64,000 bases of DNA from Thamnidium elegans (Eukaryota; Mucoromycota; Mucoromycetes; Mucorales; Mucoraceae). The notes below the pieces were generated by a model, which was not told where the DNA came from, did no database searches, and saw only the letters and a program-made list of their open reading frames with translations. Shown in pieces: positions 8,344 through 20,618 of this stretch. The stretch's first letter is position 1; the number at the start of each line of letters is the position of its first letter. The stretch covers positions 868,001 through 932,000 of the forward strand of contig JAIXMG010000010.1 in assembly GCA_025201345.1 (NCBI GenBank), read 5' to 3'. Both the position numbers and the translations under genes were made by a program.

Positions 8344-9958
8344 ATGTCTTCTGCTACACAACTTACAGATACTAGCGATGAGAATGTCGAGATTTGGAAG
8401 ATGAAGAAGTTGATTAAAAACCTTCAGGCTGCTAGAGGGTAATAGGCAAAAAAAAAAAGAAAAAAAAAAAAGAAAAAAAAAAGATGGCATATTTCAAGTT
8501 CAACTGTATTAACGCACTAGTGATTTTTTTTTAGTAATGGTACTTCCATGATTTCCCTTGTCATTCGTAAGTGAGATATAAAAGAGAGTAAAACAGATGA
8601 CGGGATAACTAATAGATTGAGTTTAGCTCCTAAGGATCAAATTTCTCGTGTTGTGAAGATGTTGGCTGATGAATATGGTACTGCCTCTAACATCAAGTCT
8701 CGTGTTAACCGTTTGTCTGTCTTGTCTGCTATTACTTCTACTCAACAACGTTTAAAGTTATACAATAAGGGTAAGCAGGATAAAGAGAGAGAGAGAGAAC
8801 ATAGATTCATATATAGAAAAAGAAAAGCATATATGCAGGAATTTTTTAGAAAAAAGGCACTAACAAAAAAAAAACAAATTTTTTTTTTTTTTAGTTCCTG
8901 AAAATGGTTTGGTTGTTTATTGTGGTACTATCGTTACAGATGAAGGTAAAGAAAAGAAGGTCAATATTGATTTTGAACCTCACAAGCCTATCAACACATC
9001 ACTCTACTTGTGTGATAACAAGTTCCATGTTGAAGCATTATCGGAACTTTTAAACAATGATGCCAAGTTTGGTTTTATTGTTATGGATGGTAACGGTACA
9101 CTCTTTGGTACAGTTTGTGGTAACGTCCGTGACGTTGTTCACAAGTTATCTGTTGATTTACCCAAGAAGCATGGTCGTGGTGGTCAATCCGCTCTTCGTT
9201 TCTCTCGTCTTCGTGAAGAAAAGAGACATCATTATGTTCGTAAGATTGCAGAACTTGCTGTTCAATTGTTTATTACCAACGATAAAGTCAACTGTGTTGG
9301 TTTGATTTTCGCTGGTTCCGCTGATTTCAAGACTGAGTTGTCTCAATCTGATTTACTTGATCCTCGTCTTCGTGCCAAGATTGTAAAGATTGTTGATGTC
9401 TCTTATGGTGGTGAAAACGGTTTTAACCAAGCCATTGAGTTATCTGCTGAAGCTTTATCTAACGTCAAGTTTATCCAAGAGAAGCGTTTGATTGGTGATT
9501 ACTTTAGTGAAATTTCTTTGGATACCGGTAAATATTGTTTTGGTATTGATGATACTTTAAAGGCACTTGAGATGGGTGCTGTTGAAACTTTAATTGTTTG
9601 GGAAAACCTTACTTCTAACAGATATATCCTTCGTGATGCCTCTGGTGTTGAATCCGTTGTTTATCCTAATGCTGAAGAAGAAAAGACCAAATCTTTCTTG
9701 GTTGATCATTCTGCTGATGCCACTACCAACTCTGAAATGGAAGTTGTTGAATGTATGCCTTTATTAGAATGGTTCACTCACAAGTATAAGGACTTTGGTG
9801 CTGTTCTTGAAATCGTTACAGATCGTTCTCAAGAAGGTTCTCAATTCGTTAGAGGTTTTGGTGGTATTGGTGGTATTCTTAGATACCGTGTTAATTTTGA
9901 ACAACTTAACTATGATGATGATGAATTTATCTCGGATGATGATGAAGAATATATCTAG
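8344..9958 (+). CDS. SUP45: eukaryotic peptide chain release factor 1 (eRF1)
   Basis: Exons 8344-8438, 8535-8566, 8627-8770 and 8895-9958 give 444 aa, the usual eRF1 length. The N domain holds the stop-codon recognition motifs NIKS (in [13 protein letters not shown]) and YxCxxxF (YLCDNKF); the M domain has the catalytic GGQ in [17 protein letters not shown]; the C domain ends in the acidic tail DDDEEYI used for eRF3 binding. eRF1 reads all three stop codons in the ribosomal A site and triggers peptide release. The second exon is only 32 bp (GTSMISLVI region). The conserved NIKS and YxCxxxF motifs fit the standard code, and TAA, TAG and TGA all end genes here. The gene converges on the permease gene. 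Confidence 0.97.
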
Positions 9959-10194
9959 GCGCGGTGTTATTTTTTTTTTTTTTTTTTGATATAAAAAAAA
10001 GGGACAACTTATGATTAAATTTGTACACATACAAAAATTTGTCCTCTTTATTATTATTATTATCATTATATATGAAATTTTTTTTTTTTATGTTGATGCG
10101 TTTTCCCTTTGTTAATTGTACATAATTTTTAACAAGTAAATAATAAACTTTAATAGTAGTACCGAAATTGCACCTAATTTTTTTTTTTTTTAGT

Positions 10195-12056
10195 TTAATG
10201 ATAATATTTTTTTTTAGTGTGTTTTCTTACTTGTTTCTGTTCGTTACCAAATTCTTGGTAATCCCGATCTAATTTACAGTTTTGTCTCCAAAGTAAATAA
10301 CTTGTGATTATTGAAACTAATGCACCTACGACGGCACAACAAAGATTAAAGATATTTCCAAAATCTAGAATAAAATAAAATATTAGAATCTATTATATTC
10401 TGTTTCATATGAAACACTCTTACAGAAATGTGGACCATCGGAAAGAGGGTACAAGTAGGAGGATACTATTCCTCCTGAGTTACCTATCATAACAACCACT
10501 GCAACTGCAATCACTCGAATTTCTAATTTGGGGAAATTAATAGCTGACCATCCAACATTAGCAGGAGCTTGTAAGCCTAATCCTGAAGCTATAACAAACA
10601 ATGAACCGTATCGTCCTATATATATATATTAAGTACAAATTTATATCTTCTCCTATATATATATATATGTTACCCCATCGACTTTCTAATACGATCAGTA
10701 ACAAGTACCCGAGAGCAGCTAAAGAGAATCCAGCACCCATCAGTCTACCTCGCTTATTACTATACCTATCAGTCAAATATCCTCCTAATAAGGTCATGAT
10801 GGTTTGCATCACATTAGGAGGAGCCGATAACAACTGCGAAGTCAAGACTGGAAACCCGAAGCCATCAATGATGGTAGGCGTAAAGACCTGATAACTCACC
10901 AAAGTAGTAGCGTTTAAGAAATAAACAACTGCAAACAAACATGTTTTCCAATCGTAACATGCGGTGATAAAAGTCTTGATGGTGAGAGGTACGTCGGTAT
11001 CTGATCCGTTAGTGTAATGTTTATGTAAGGCCTTTTGTGTACTGGTGAGCCAGGGGACGCGTTGTACATCATCGAATAGGTAAAAATAAGAGATGATACT
11101 GAGGATAACGGTGGGGATACCTTCGATAATAAACAGGTATTGCCAACCGTGAAGGCCACCATGACCTTCTAGAAATGAGGTGCCGTAGGCAATGGGGCCC
11201 GATACTATGCCTGATAAGGAAGACATACATAGTAAGAATGCAAGGCGTAAGCCGAATTCTCGAGGTCGATAGACTTTAGACATCATGTATAAGATACCCG
11301 GAACATAACCACTTTCTGCCGCTCTATGTGATATATAAAATTAATACATTGTATATATATATTCTATATAATGTATAGTTTTACCCAAGTAATAATCGAC
11401 AGATCATTAATCCAGTAAAGTCTGTAACAAATGCAATCACTATTGTCATAATACCCCATACTAGCATAATAAGAGATAACCACATGACGGCATTGATACG
11501 TTTTAATACTATATTGGAAGGTACTTCAAAGATGATCTATATATATGTATGCTTTTAGTGTCATCATTATTCAAAATGGTTGTGTGTGTGTGTGTGTGAA
11601 CTTACGTAGGTGATGTAAAAACCAGAGATGGCCATACTTAATTGTCCCGGCGTCAACTAAGAAAAAATTTATATATTTAATATATATATATAAAAGGAGG
11701 GTGAGAGAGGGGAAAACCCTTACATGTAAATCATCTTGAATACCTGCCAATCTATTATAATAAATTTTGAGGATCAAACAAACACAAAAAAATTGAAAAG
11801 CAACTTACGTTGCATTACCAATATTGGCACGATCTAAAAAATCAACAAAATAAAAAATACAAAATAATGGCAACATACGACAATCGAGTTGTTTTAATAT
11901 CTTTTTTTCTTCTGCTTCTCTATCAATGATATTTGCAATTAGGTCTTGCGTCTTTGTCTTGTCGTCGTTTGGATACTCATCTACAACTGTCTTGAGAGTG
12001 GAAGTTAGGTTTAAACCTTCTGTACTTGCAGAAGTTGAATTTGATTTTTCAAACAT
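10195..12056 (-). CDS. MFS transporter, Dal5/allantoate-permease type (anion:cation symporter)
   Basis: Seven exons on the minus strand: 12056-11809, 11751-11724, 11656-11606, 11536-11385, 11323-10674, 10615-10424 and 10364-10195, giving 496 aa. About 12 membrane segments are expected. The first carries the family signature FVDFLDRANIGNA, followed by TPGQLSMAISGFYITY, EVPSNIVLKR, CRLLLGAAESGYVPGILYM and the central cytoplasmic loop with VPWLTSTQKALH. This pattern is typical of the fungal Dal5/Tna1/Vht1 group, which imports organic anions such as allantoate, nicotinate or vitamins with protons at the plasma membrane. The actual substrate cannot be read from the sequence. One exon is just 28 bp and another 51 bp. 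A GT repeat lies in the third intron. Confidence 0.88.
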
Positions 12057-13004
12057 TTTTTTTTCCAAAAGCAAAAAAAAAAAAAAAAAAAAAAGATAAA
12101 AAGATAAAGAAACTTGTATCTCTCTGTCTCTTTTTTATTTTAACTGCATCTGAAAGAAGGGGGTCTTATGGACAATGCTAAAGTCATGTGTATATAGAAC
12201 TAAATATTTTATGCAAGTGAATGGGAAATCTCAAGTGTATTGCGCGCATATTTGTATATATGTAGAACAAGTGGATAAAGTCTTTTGATGATTGAAAAAA
12301 AAAGTATTATAAAGGGGAGGGGGTTACTAGGTGGTGACAGGTACTTTATATGGAGCAAAAAAAAAAAAAAAAAAAAAAGTATTGTGACATGTTGGTTACT
12401 CGATAAAATTGAAATTTTTTGTTTTAAAACACGTTTTTTTTTTCTTGTTAAAAGATAAGAGTGAACACGATTAAAAATTTGAATGTAAGCAACTTATATA
12501 TATGGCGTTAAGGAGAGAAGAAGAGTTGTAATGATTTTAATGATTTTAATCAAGCTAATTTAATCAGCGTTTTTTCTTTTTTTTTAAAAAAGAATCAACT
12601 AGATTATTTTAATATTTTTGCAGTGTATACAAATAATGCATTATATTTTAATAAAAAAGGAAACCTTAGTAACAAAAGTTTTTTTTTTTTTTGTCTATGG
12701 TGTTGACTTTTTTTTTTATGGTTGTAATGCAATTGTAGGCTCGTTACACGTGCAGTTTAAATATGCAGAAACGATGATACTGTCAATAGGTTTAAGAATT
12801 AAAAAAAGTATTTTGTACTACTTACCTTCAAGCTTGTTTTTTTTAACTAAGGGTTTCCTATATTTATCATCAACGTCGTCACAAGGTCATATAAATAAAA
12901 AAAAAAAAAAACTGATGCGACTTTTTTTTTTTTTTTTCTTTTCCTTTCCTTTCTTTTCTTTTTTCTTTTCCCCCTTTGTAAAGAATAATTTTTTTTTTCG
13001 TATT
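12057..13004. promoter_or_regulatory. divergent promoter region between the permease and the RBR gene
   Basis: About 950 bp between two divergent start codons. It holds long A and T tracts and no credible ORF; an upstream in-frame ATG at 12618 only reads through T tracts. No specific operator was recognised. Confidence 0.45.
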
Positions 13005-14463
13005 ATGTTGTTTGAAACAGAAGGATCTTCAGCAGCAAGTTCTTATGCTGACCACGATGAGATTGAAAACTTTATAGATAGGTGTTCTATTTGTTTTTAT
13101 GAACAACTTGATTTATGCTTGGAAGGTTGTAGAGATCAATTCTGCCACGGTTGTTTTCAAAGGTTTTTTGTTGTTGTTATTGAAAAAAAAAATACATGTA
13201 TTTTAATATATAAAAAAAATAATAGATATATTGTTGATGTTGTAAAGTCATCATGGGGTTTAAGTGTGACTCCTATCAGCTGTCCTGTATGCACTGAATT
13301 GATACCTAAACATGAATGGAGTCAATACGTTCCTCAAAGTATTACTGATACATATGATAAATTTAATAAACCATACCGCAGTTATATTCGAACTTGTCAT
13401 CATTGTGAAACAGATTTAATTCCCTGTGTTTATCCAAATAATAAACCTAATAACAGGTAATATTATATATTATCGTGAATATTATATATAGTAACCCAAA
13501 TTGTATATGTACAGCAAGTTATTTTGTGATTTAATGGAAAGCATGTTACAAACTTGTGAAGAAGGAGAAAATCATAAAAATCATACCGAACATATCTCAG
13601 TAAAAAGATGGTTATCAGTAAATAAAAGACAGGACTGGTCAGACACTAAATTACCTACGCATTATAAACACATTATGAACAATGTCAACACATTTGAACG
13701 TAATCATGCAAAGTTTCCCCGGTTTGCGTATCAAATTTCTATCGAGTATTTAAATTTATGTGAAAATCCTGAAATTTGGAAACAGTTACAATTTGCTCAT
13801 ATTAGGTTATTTCGTGACATGAAGTGGTAATGTGGTTTCTTTTTTTGGTGATATATCAAATGTTTACATTTTTTTTTTGTCTAGTTTTAACTGTAAAGCA
13901 TCTATTTGTTTACACTGTGGTTACGATTCTCATTTCAATACTGGGTGCGAAGAAAATATGCATAATATTAGCAAGACATTAAAAGATAAAGATACGAGAA
14001 CTACTATTAAATGGAAAATCCAACACAGGTTTTTTGATTGAATTATTATTTATATACAAGTGTAAAATTAACTTTTTTTTATATATATTGTTAAGTCGAC
14101 AATGCCCTAATTGTTCCATTATGATTAACCGAGATGAAGGTTGCAATAAAGTAGATTGCTCTTACTGTGGATTCTGCTTTTGTTGGGCCTGTAGATCTTC
14201 TTGGTCAGACGTAAGTTATTATTCTGTACTACGTGTTTCGTGTATTCATGTGGAGTTTTTATTTTTTTTTTCAGGGATGCGGATTTTATAGGTGTTCTAA
14301 TTCAACTAACGATTTGTGTTATACGGAGTCATCGGAAGAAAAGGTACCGATTATATTTTATTATTGTTAAAATCAACTAATTTGTTTGAAATAGACTGAA
14401 CTTGGTGTACCAAATATTAAAAATATTCAAGCAAGATTAATTACACCAATGGACCTCGATTAA
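13005..14463 (+). CDS. RBR (RING1-IBR-RING2) E3 ubiquitin-protein ligase, 365 aa
   Basis: Exons 13005-13162, 13226-13456, 13515-13826, 13885-14028, 14096-14210, 14275-14343 and 14395-14463. RING1 is CSICFYEQLDLCLEGC followed by FCHGCFQRYIVDVV and ISCPVC; the IBR region includes CFNCKASICLHCGYDSH; RING2 is CPNCSIMINRDEGCNKVDC followed by YCGFCFCWACR. The Cys in EGCNKV matches the catalytic cysteine that accepts ubiquitin from E2 in this hybrid RING/HECT class. A CEEGENHKNH stretch and a long helical middle segment (13515-13826) separate RING1 from the IBR. The specific member cannot be assigned. Translation starts at 13005, because upstream ATGs sit in T-rich leader sequence. Two donors are weak (GTTTTT). 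Confidence 0.88.
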
Positions 14464-14643
14464 AATACAGAATTATAACGCGCACACTATGTAGATATGA
14501 TTAAAGTTGCAGAAATATAATAAAATAACGTATTACACTTGGCTTTTTTTTTTTTTTTTTTTTTTTTTTACGTATAAACAGTTAACCCGAGCCATATAAA
14601 AAAAATGTTTCTCCTTTTTTTTTTTTCCTTTTTATACTTTGAA

Positions 14644-14765
14644 ATGCTAACAAATAAAGCCATTGTTATTGCAAAGGATATTGACCTTGCTCGATGTAAA
14701 TCAAACTGGCAAGCTATACCTGAGTTAGCAAGAAGATTTAAAAAACATAATCCTAATGGCATTGG

Positions 14766-14796
<31 letters not shown>

Positions 14797-17700
14797 GAGG
14801 GGTTATATATATATATATATTTTTTTTTTTAAAAAAAAAATTATAGTATTACAGCAATCTATATTAGCAGAATGTAGTTTAAATCAACTACTAAGTCAAA
14901 AACAAGAATCTAAACAAGCGTTTATAAATGATACACCAAACCAAGTTACGTTAAGCTCACGTATTGATCCTAATGTCCTTAAACCTATTCAACAACAATT
15001 GTCGGTTGCTTTAACTGATAAAGAGGGGTCACCAGAAACAAAGTCATATATCCAAGTAAAGTATTTCTATATATATATATATATATATATTTATACATGT
15101 ATTATAGTGTATTGATTAAAACTATTAGATGTCAAAAGTTATTCTGGCAGAAACTTATTTTATTAGTGGAGAGTATTCAAAGACAATTCAGATTTTATTA
15201 CATCTTTATCAACAAAGCCCAGAGGTAAATTCAGGGTACGCTTATATACTTTATTTACGAGCTATGGTGATGAAAGGTAAAAGAAAAAATTGTAGTTTTG
15301 TGTAATGCATTAACACGTTTTTTTTTTTTTTAAAAAAAAAATAAGCTATTTCATTTGAATTGTTAAATGAAAAGGAAAAGGCTTTAGAGAGTTTTAACGA
15401 TATTGTTATTTTTGTTAATGGAAGTCCCAACTTGATTGAACGGGGGCTAGTTGAATGGGCTGAGAAAGGGTTGTATAGAGCTACTCTTTTTGCATTAAGT
15501 GATAGGTTTGTGTAACATTTATATATATATCTTATTTTGTAACTTAAATTTTCTTTTGTTAGGTGTCAAACAGCTTATGTACCTCAAGTAATGAATTTTA
15601 TTAGAGCATATCAAAAGACATGCTCTTCACAAAGTAATACATGGCGTATATATAAGCGGTTGATAGTTACACGATACTCTTCCAAGTACTTGGCAGATAT
15701 CTATCAAGCAGGAGCTTACTTACCACCTGTTGATTATAAACTAACTGAAGAAGCAAAGCAATTAAGCGAGTAAAGTAAATAAACAAAATATGAAATGTAA
15801 AAAAAAAAGTTAATTTTTTTTTTTTTTTACGTAGGTCTCAGTATTCAATGGCTAGAGAAGCTTATAATCACCAATTGTTTAGTATTGAAATTATGCAATT
15901 ACATACTGTATATGAAAGATTGGTTTATGCCATCACGCAGTTTCCGAAATCAGGACAAGTCAATACGTTGGTGATTGATTTTATTGATCGATTTGCAAAA
16001 GATTTTGAATTGGTGGGAGGGACTGAGGCAGAGAAAAGAGGGTTTGTGGAGGTCCTAAATAGAGCTTCGTTACGAACGTTTAATTCTGCTTGTGTAACAC
16101 GACACTTGTTTCATGCGTTGGTCAAGCTGGGTGACTTTGAAGAAGCTGAACTGGCGTTACGCACGTACCTTTATTTAGTAGGATTAGAATCAAAGCCCTT
16201 GGTAGAATCGAGAATGGCTGCTCCTGCTTTGGCTTCAGATACGTTTGGTGAAAGTATGCCAGTACCCGATTATCAAGTCGAAAGTTTAGAAGTCGGTCAG
16301 AATAAATTACAAGATCCTCAACAGTCGCAAGAAACTGCAGAGAATAAGATTGGTGTGTTGACAGGGGCTGTAAAAATGTATTGTCAAGAGTTGGCTAAGG
16401 GAGCTGAAGCAGTGACAATGGCTGAGTTGGCGTTTGCGGTGTATAATGAAGAAAAGTGTCATGAGTTCGGTGCGCAAGTATATCGTATCTTGGGTGTTTC
16501 GTTCGGGTTTTTAGCTAGTCAAAGTAAAGTTTAAGAGAGAGAGAGGTTATGTGATAGAAACTAATTTTTTTTATATATACATATATATATATATATAGCT
16601 TTTGATAAAGAATGTAGACCAGAGTATCATGAAAAGGCATTGAGCGCGTTACATAAATCACTTGAATTAGATACACAGTGTTGGGAAACCTATTACCAGT
16701 TAGCGTTGCAGTTGGCGGAAATGAGAGATATTTTGAAAGCAGTTACTATGGTTTCACAATCATTACAATTAAAACCTTCATACTTACCTTCATGGCATTT
16801 ATTAACTCTGTTATGTACCTGTCCTATTAAAGAAGGTATGGATCAAGCGGTCAAGACGTGTGAATTGGGGTTACACGAGTCGCCTACTGTTATCAAGGAT
16901 AGCTGGATTGATTTTAGTGAAGATGTCTCACAATACATATTACTTCAAATGACATATACTTTATTGGTGGCACGAGTGCATGGGCCTGAACAAGCCTCTG
17001 TTGCACAAGAAAATTTATTTCAAACGTTTGGAAAGATTTTGGTACCTGAATTGATTGCAGATTCTACGAGTAATTTGTTACATGAATCTATCTCTCAAGG
17101 GAATGCTAGGTACGGTATGGTATTGTCTGGCTCGTTGGGGAATATTGTTGAACCAAGTATTGTTTCTAATTCGGTAAATCGAGCAAGAAGTACAAGTAAT
17201 GCAAGTACGTTTACGACAAGGTCGGTGTCTTCGTTTACAGGACGTAGATTACATTTGGCAGAGATGTTTGATACGGCAAGTGTTAAATCTGTGCAAGGGA
17301 AAAGTGGCAGTAAACCTAGTTTGTTGGATCCAAAGAGTTTGGTACGAAAGGATATGAATTATGGTAAAGTTATGATTTATGTTTTTTTTTTTTGGTAAAA
17401 ATTCTTACTCTCTCTATATAAGCTGGTACAACAGGCTCGCTAGGTTCGTTCCAAAGTATAGCTTCTAGTACTCACCATACACTTCTTGAAAACTCTGCTG
17501 GGTTATCTCGTCCTACGACTTTAGCTAAGCTTCAACACCAAAGGTCTTGCAAAATACTTTGTGACTTGTGGTTATTATCTGCTGAATCATTTTTACAACA
17601 AGGTAAAATTGACGAAGCTCTAAAAGCCGTAGGAGAAGCGGAGAATGTGGATTGGACTACACATGCTGGAGTTTGGTGTTTGTTGGGTCGGATTCGATTG

Positions 17701-18073
17701 GTTCAAAAACAATATAAAAAAGCAATTATTGCCTTTGAAAAGGGGTTGGTGACTAAACCAAACGATGTGGAGTGTCGTGTTTGGTTGGCAAAGACTCACT
17801 TGGATTTAGGTGATGTTGAAATTGCTGAAGGAATTTTGGAAAATGTTACACAAGAAAATGGGTGGGATAATTCATTAGCTTGGTAAAAAAAAAAAAGGGG
17901 GATTCTTGAAGTTATTAAAATACTGATTTTTTTTTTCGTATAGGTTTTATTTAGGAGAAATTTATAGAATGACTGATCGTACGGAAAGAACAAAGAATTG
18001 TTTCTTTTATGCGTTAGAATTGGAAAGTACAACACCTATCCAGTCGTTTACTATATTACCTCGATTTGTGTGA
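14644..18073 (+). CDS. YPP1: Ypp1/TTC7-like TPR scaffold of the plasma-membrane PI4-kinase complex
   Basis: Nine exons (14644-14764, 14847-15055, 15129-15276, 15346-15505, 15563-15769, 15835-16523, 16599-17363, 17423-17882, 17944-18073) give 962 aa. The N-terminus has the family motif RCKSNWQAIPELARRFKKHN; the middle has EEAELALRTYLYLVGLESK; the C-terminal half carries TPR-like repeats (AESFLQQGKIDEALKAVGEA, YKKAIIAFEKGLVTKPNDVE). A Ser/Thr-rich linker around ARSTSNASTFTTRSVSSF separates the TPR blocks. Ypp1/TTC7 with Efr3 anchors PI4-kinase III-alpha (Stt4) at the plasma membrane to make PI4P. A start at 14605 would add only a translated T tract, so 14644 is preferred. All nine junctions keep frame. 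Confidence 0.88.
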
Positions 18074-18957
18074 TGATAAATAGATCTTTTTTTTTTTTAT
18101 GTGTTTATAAATAAAGACAGATTCTTGACACACCACTACATCCATCGCTAAATAAAAGATGACGTTTTATTTCATTTTCTTACTGTGATCTAACATATAT
18201 ATATATATATTTGCATGAACAAGTAGGAAAGGCATTTTTAGCATATTTATTAAAATAAGTCGTAACCCGTATAAAAATGATTAAATAGATCGCCTGAGTA
18301 AGAATAACTCTCCATTTTATTAACCGAAGTTGTATTTAAATCAATCCCTTTTTTTTTTAAAGAATAAATCACTTTTCTCCTCTTTATTCATTTTTTTATA
18401 GCTTTTATGTCTGTTAAAAGGATAGTATTCTTCTTAAATCAATCGCCGTACATAAGAGTACTTACGAGCGCTCAAATGTAGTAAGATTATAAAGCTACCT
18501 TTTTTTTTTTTAGCATTATATAAAGGTACGTAAAAAAGTAATACATTGTGCTTTCTTTTATGAACAAGAAACTAACGTAAGATATATTGAAGAATTAAAA
18601 CGCGTTTGATGAAGCCAGAAGACTTTGTCTAAGAATGGAGTAATTCTTCTCAGGACCTTCTATCATAGGTAGCGGCCAGAAACAAGAAGCTTCCCGTAAG
18701 GAGAAAATATACTCCATTTGTTCAGCTTTTTTATATGCGTGAAAACAAAAAGCAAGTTTATTGTTCCTGCAAAAAATCTAGTATTATTTCAAGTAGTAGT
18801 TGAAAATGCACGTAATAACAATATTACAGTCGTGGTTAATTCAGAGGAAGAGAAAGTCGCCAAGCTTTATAATACACCCGAAGAATTACGTGAAAATCCT
18901 GTTTAATTATAAATTCTTTTTATCAGTTAAATAAACGGTTTTCTTAGGGACCACCGC
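18074..18957. other. accessory intergenic DNA with a dispersed repeat and a short ORF
   Basis: Between Ypp1 and the inverted-repeat element. It contains a repeat copy at 18265-18460 and a plus-strand ORF at 18718-18906 whose end (VENARNNNITVVVNSEEEK) looks protein-like but lacks a recognised domain; it may be a gene remnant next to the element. Confidence 0.4.
18265..18460. repeat. dispersed repeat, copy 1
   Basis: Shares ATAAAAATGATTAAAT, AATAAATCACTTTTCT and the later TATTCTTCTTAAA blocks, in the same order, with 38025-38185. The ATGATTAAATA start is also seen at 44160 and 61990, so the copies may be diverged members of one family. Confidence 0.5.
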
Positions 18958-18961
18958 AAAA

Positions 18962-19030
18962 ATTCTTTCGGACCACCGGTCTGTACATAGGGAAACTTAG
19001 GATCTGGTAACTGGTGGTCCGAAGCAGTAT
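18962..19030 (+). repeat. left terminal inverted repeat of the MULE
   Basis: 69 bp, inverted match to 20006-20075. It is also internally palindromic: TTCGGACCACCGG near one end and CTGGTGGTCCGAA near the other. Confidence 0.85.
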
Positions 19031-19363
19031 CCCTACGTACACACCAATGGTCCGAAAGAATTTAAAAGGATATGTGAATATTAATATAAGAAAAGTACTA
19101 AAGGAGATAGAACTAGCTGCAGAATATATGTTTTAAAATAAAATAGAAGATATAAGGGAAAAAAATGTAGCTTATTCAGAAAAATGAAGTTATTGTTCTT
19201 CGTCGGAGGATTGGATTTCGACGAGCCCATGTTTTTCCGCGTCGAAAGTCTTGCCTCAATCATCAAATTCGTATCAGATGTCAGATCTAACGTTTCTCCC
19301 TTGATGTCTTCGTAAACGAATCCAAATGAATGATTGGGAACAAACTTTAAAAACTCTGACTTT

Positions 19364-19951
19364 TCACTCTTTGCAACCACAGGAGATTTTTTTAGCCGTC
19401 ATTTTCAATGCTTTGTGCTTGCCATAAACCAGTCGATTGCGTCTGAAAGCAGGCTTTCTTACGAAATCCTTTTTAAATGAACTAGGTCTAATCAATTTCC
19501 TTGGACGACCAGGAGGACTTACATCGTTATTACCTGGAAGACTTAACGAAATCTCAGCCATATTGGTTGAATCGAAATCAGTTATCTGCAGGATCTTATC
19601 CAATGCACTCATCAATTGAACCGTTTTTTTATAGTCATGGTTAAAAGAGCGGAACACTTTCTCAAGCTTTGAGATATGCTTCATCCAAGGTTTTTGCATA
19701 AGGACGAATTTACCAGTTTCATTTTTGCTAATCAAATCAATCTCGTCACGAAAGTCTTGTGGCGTCTTAAACCACCATCTTGTCGGAATATCACTCAATG
19801 TAACTGATTTTAATCCGTCTAATTGATAGCAACAAAGAAGGTCATAAACGATAAGAGACTGGCAATTACAAGGAGCGGCAATATCAGCGGCATCTCTTAG
19901 AAGCTCACATCTAAGCGACACAAGAGCATGATGAGTAACATCTCCTATCAA
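19364..19951 (-). pseudogene. MULE/FAR1-type transposase, C-terminal fragment
   Basis: An ORF of 195 codons (open up to about 19985, where a stop precedes it). The order of features resembles the end of Mutator-type transposases: LIGDVTHHALVSLRCELL helix, a SWIM-like cysteine cluster (CNCQSLIVYDLLCCYQL, with the usual last His replaced), VTLSDIPTRWW, and a GRPRKL AT-hook-like motif. The catalytic DDE part is absent. The frame stops at 19364, but a second minus-strand frame (from about 19380 down to 19180) continues with KSEKSEFLKFVPNHSFGF, suggesting a one-base frameshift or intron. It lies inside the inverted repeats at 18962 and 20075. Confidence 0.55.
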
Positions 19952-20005
19952 ATCCTTTAGGCGAGAATCTCTACCCGTTCATTTCTTTCAATTGGATAGC
20001 TATAT

Positions 20006-20075
20006 ATACTGCTTTCGGACCACCGGTTACCCGATCCTAAGTTTCCCTATGTACAGACCGGTGGTCCGAAAGAAT
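20006..20075 (-). repeat. right terminal inverted repeat of the MULE
   Basis: 70 bp, reverse complement of the left end with two substitutions and one extra base. It lacks the additional fold-back arm that follows the left copy. Confidence 0.85.
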
Positions 20076-20618
20076 AAATATCATGGTTAACAGTGGCGCA
20101 ATCATTATACAATATTCAAAGTCACGAATACAAATAAACAACAACAACAACAAAAAACTATTTTATCTTTTTTTCTTTCCTGTTACATATCACATAGATA
20201 AATTAGCAGAAGAAACGATTATCTTATTAACATAATCGTCAATATCACAATCATCTTGTTCACTATCACACCAACCGATCGTGTAACACAACCAGTACAC
20301 ACTATATGAACATAACCACGAGAAGATAGTGTCAAAAATCAACAAAAAGCACATGCTTTCACTTATCGAGGAGTTATGTCCCCACTTTGTAGAATATATG
20401 GCTACCTTAGACAATTATTGGTTTCTGTGTACAAGTTTCTCTGTTTCCGTCCATACAGCAATTTTTTCTGTTTCGACTTCTTTAAACGGTGTTACGACAG
20501 GGATACATGAACTATGAACAGCAGAAGAGTAAGTTTTCGTGGTTTCAAGCACGGCGTAGAAACTTCTATCATCTTCAAATGCGTATTGAAATAAAAAGAG
20601 AACCCGGCCTACATACAC
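20076..20618. other. possible decayed transposon ORF on the minus strand
   Basis: Minus-strand frames at 20415-20699 and 20190-20414 are open and protein-like (ATHVYVGRVLFLFQYAFEDD, CIPVVTPFKEV), vaguely like the C-terminal accessory region of KDZ-type transposon proteins. There is no catalytic domain and they overlap the antisense ORF at 20619, so this is not called as a gene. Confidence 0.3.

Larger units (their letters stand above)
18958..20075. mobile_element. Mutator-like (MULE) element with ~70-bp terminal inverted repeats
   Basis: The left end (18962-19030) and right end (20006-20075) are inverted copies differing at two positions plus one one-base gap over 70 bp. Both begin ATTCTTTCGGACCACCGG. 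Between them a minus-strand ORF encodes a transposase C-terminal region. The very high end identity suggests recent insertion. The left end is itself a fold-back: 18958-18997 pairs with 19030-19066. I could not define a target-site duplication, so exact boundaries are uncertain. With only part of a transposase present, the copy is probably non-autonomous. Confidence 0.65.

Noticed and set aside
9057..9346. Other-frame ORFs inside the eRF1 coding exon
   Set aside because: Shadows of the eRF1 frame, which has full family conservation.
10601..10891. Plus-strand ORF across the permease gene
   Set aside because: Antisense to conserved transporter exons and interrupts at their intron.
12618..13004. 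Upstream ATG extending the first RBR gene
   Set aside because: The added residues are mostly translated T tracts; the conserved protein starts at 13005.
14605..14643. Earlier ATG for Ypp1 (MFLLFFFSFLYF)
   Set aside because: A leader-like T tract rather than a genuine signal peptide; Ypp1/TTC7 is cytosolic and peripheral.
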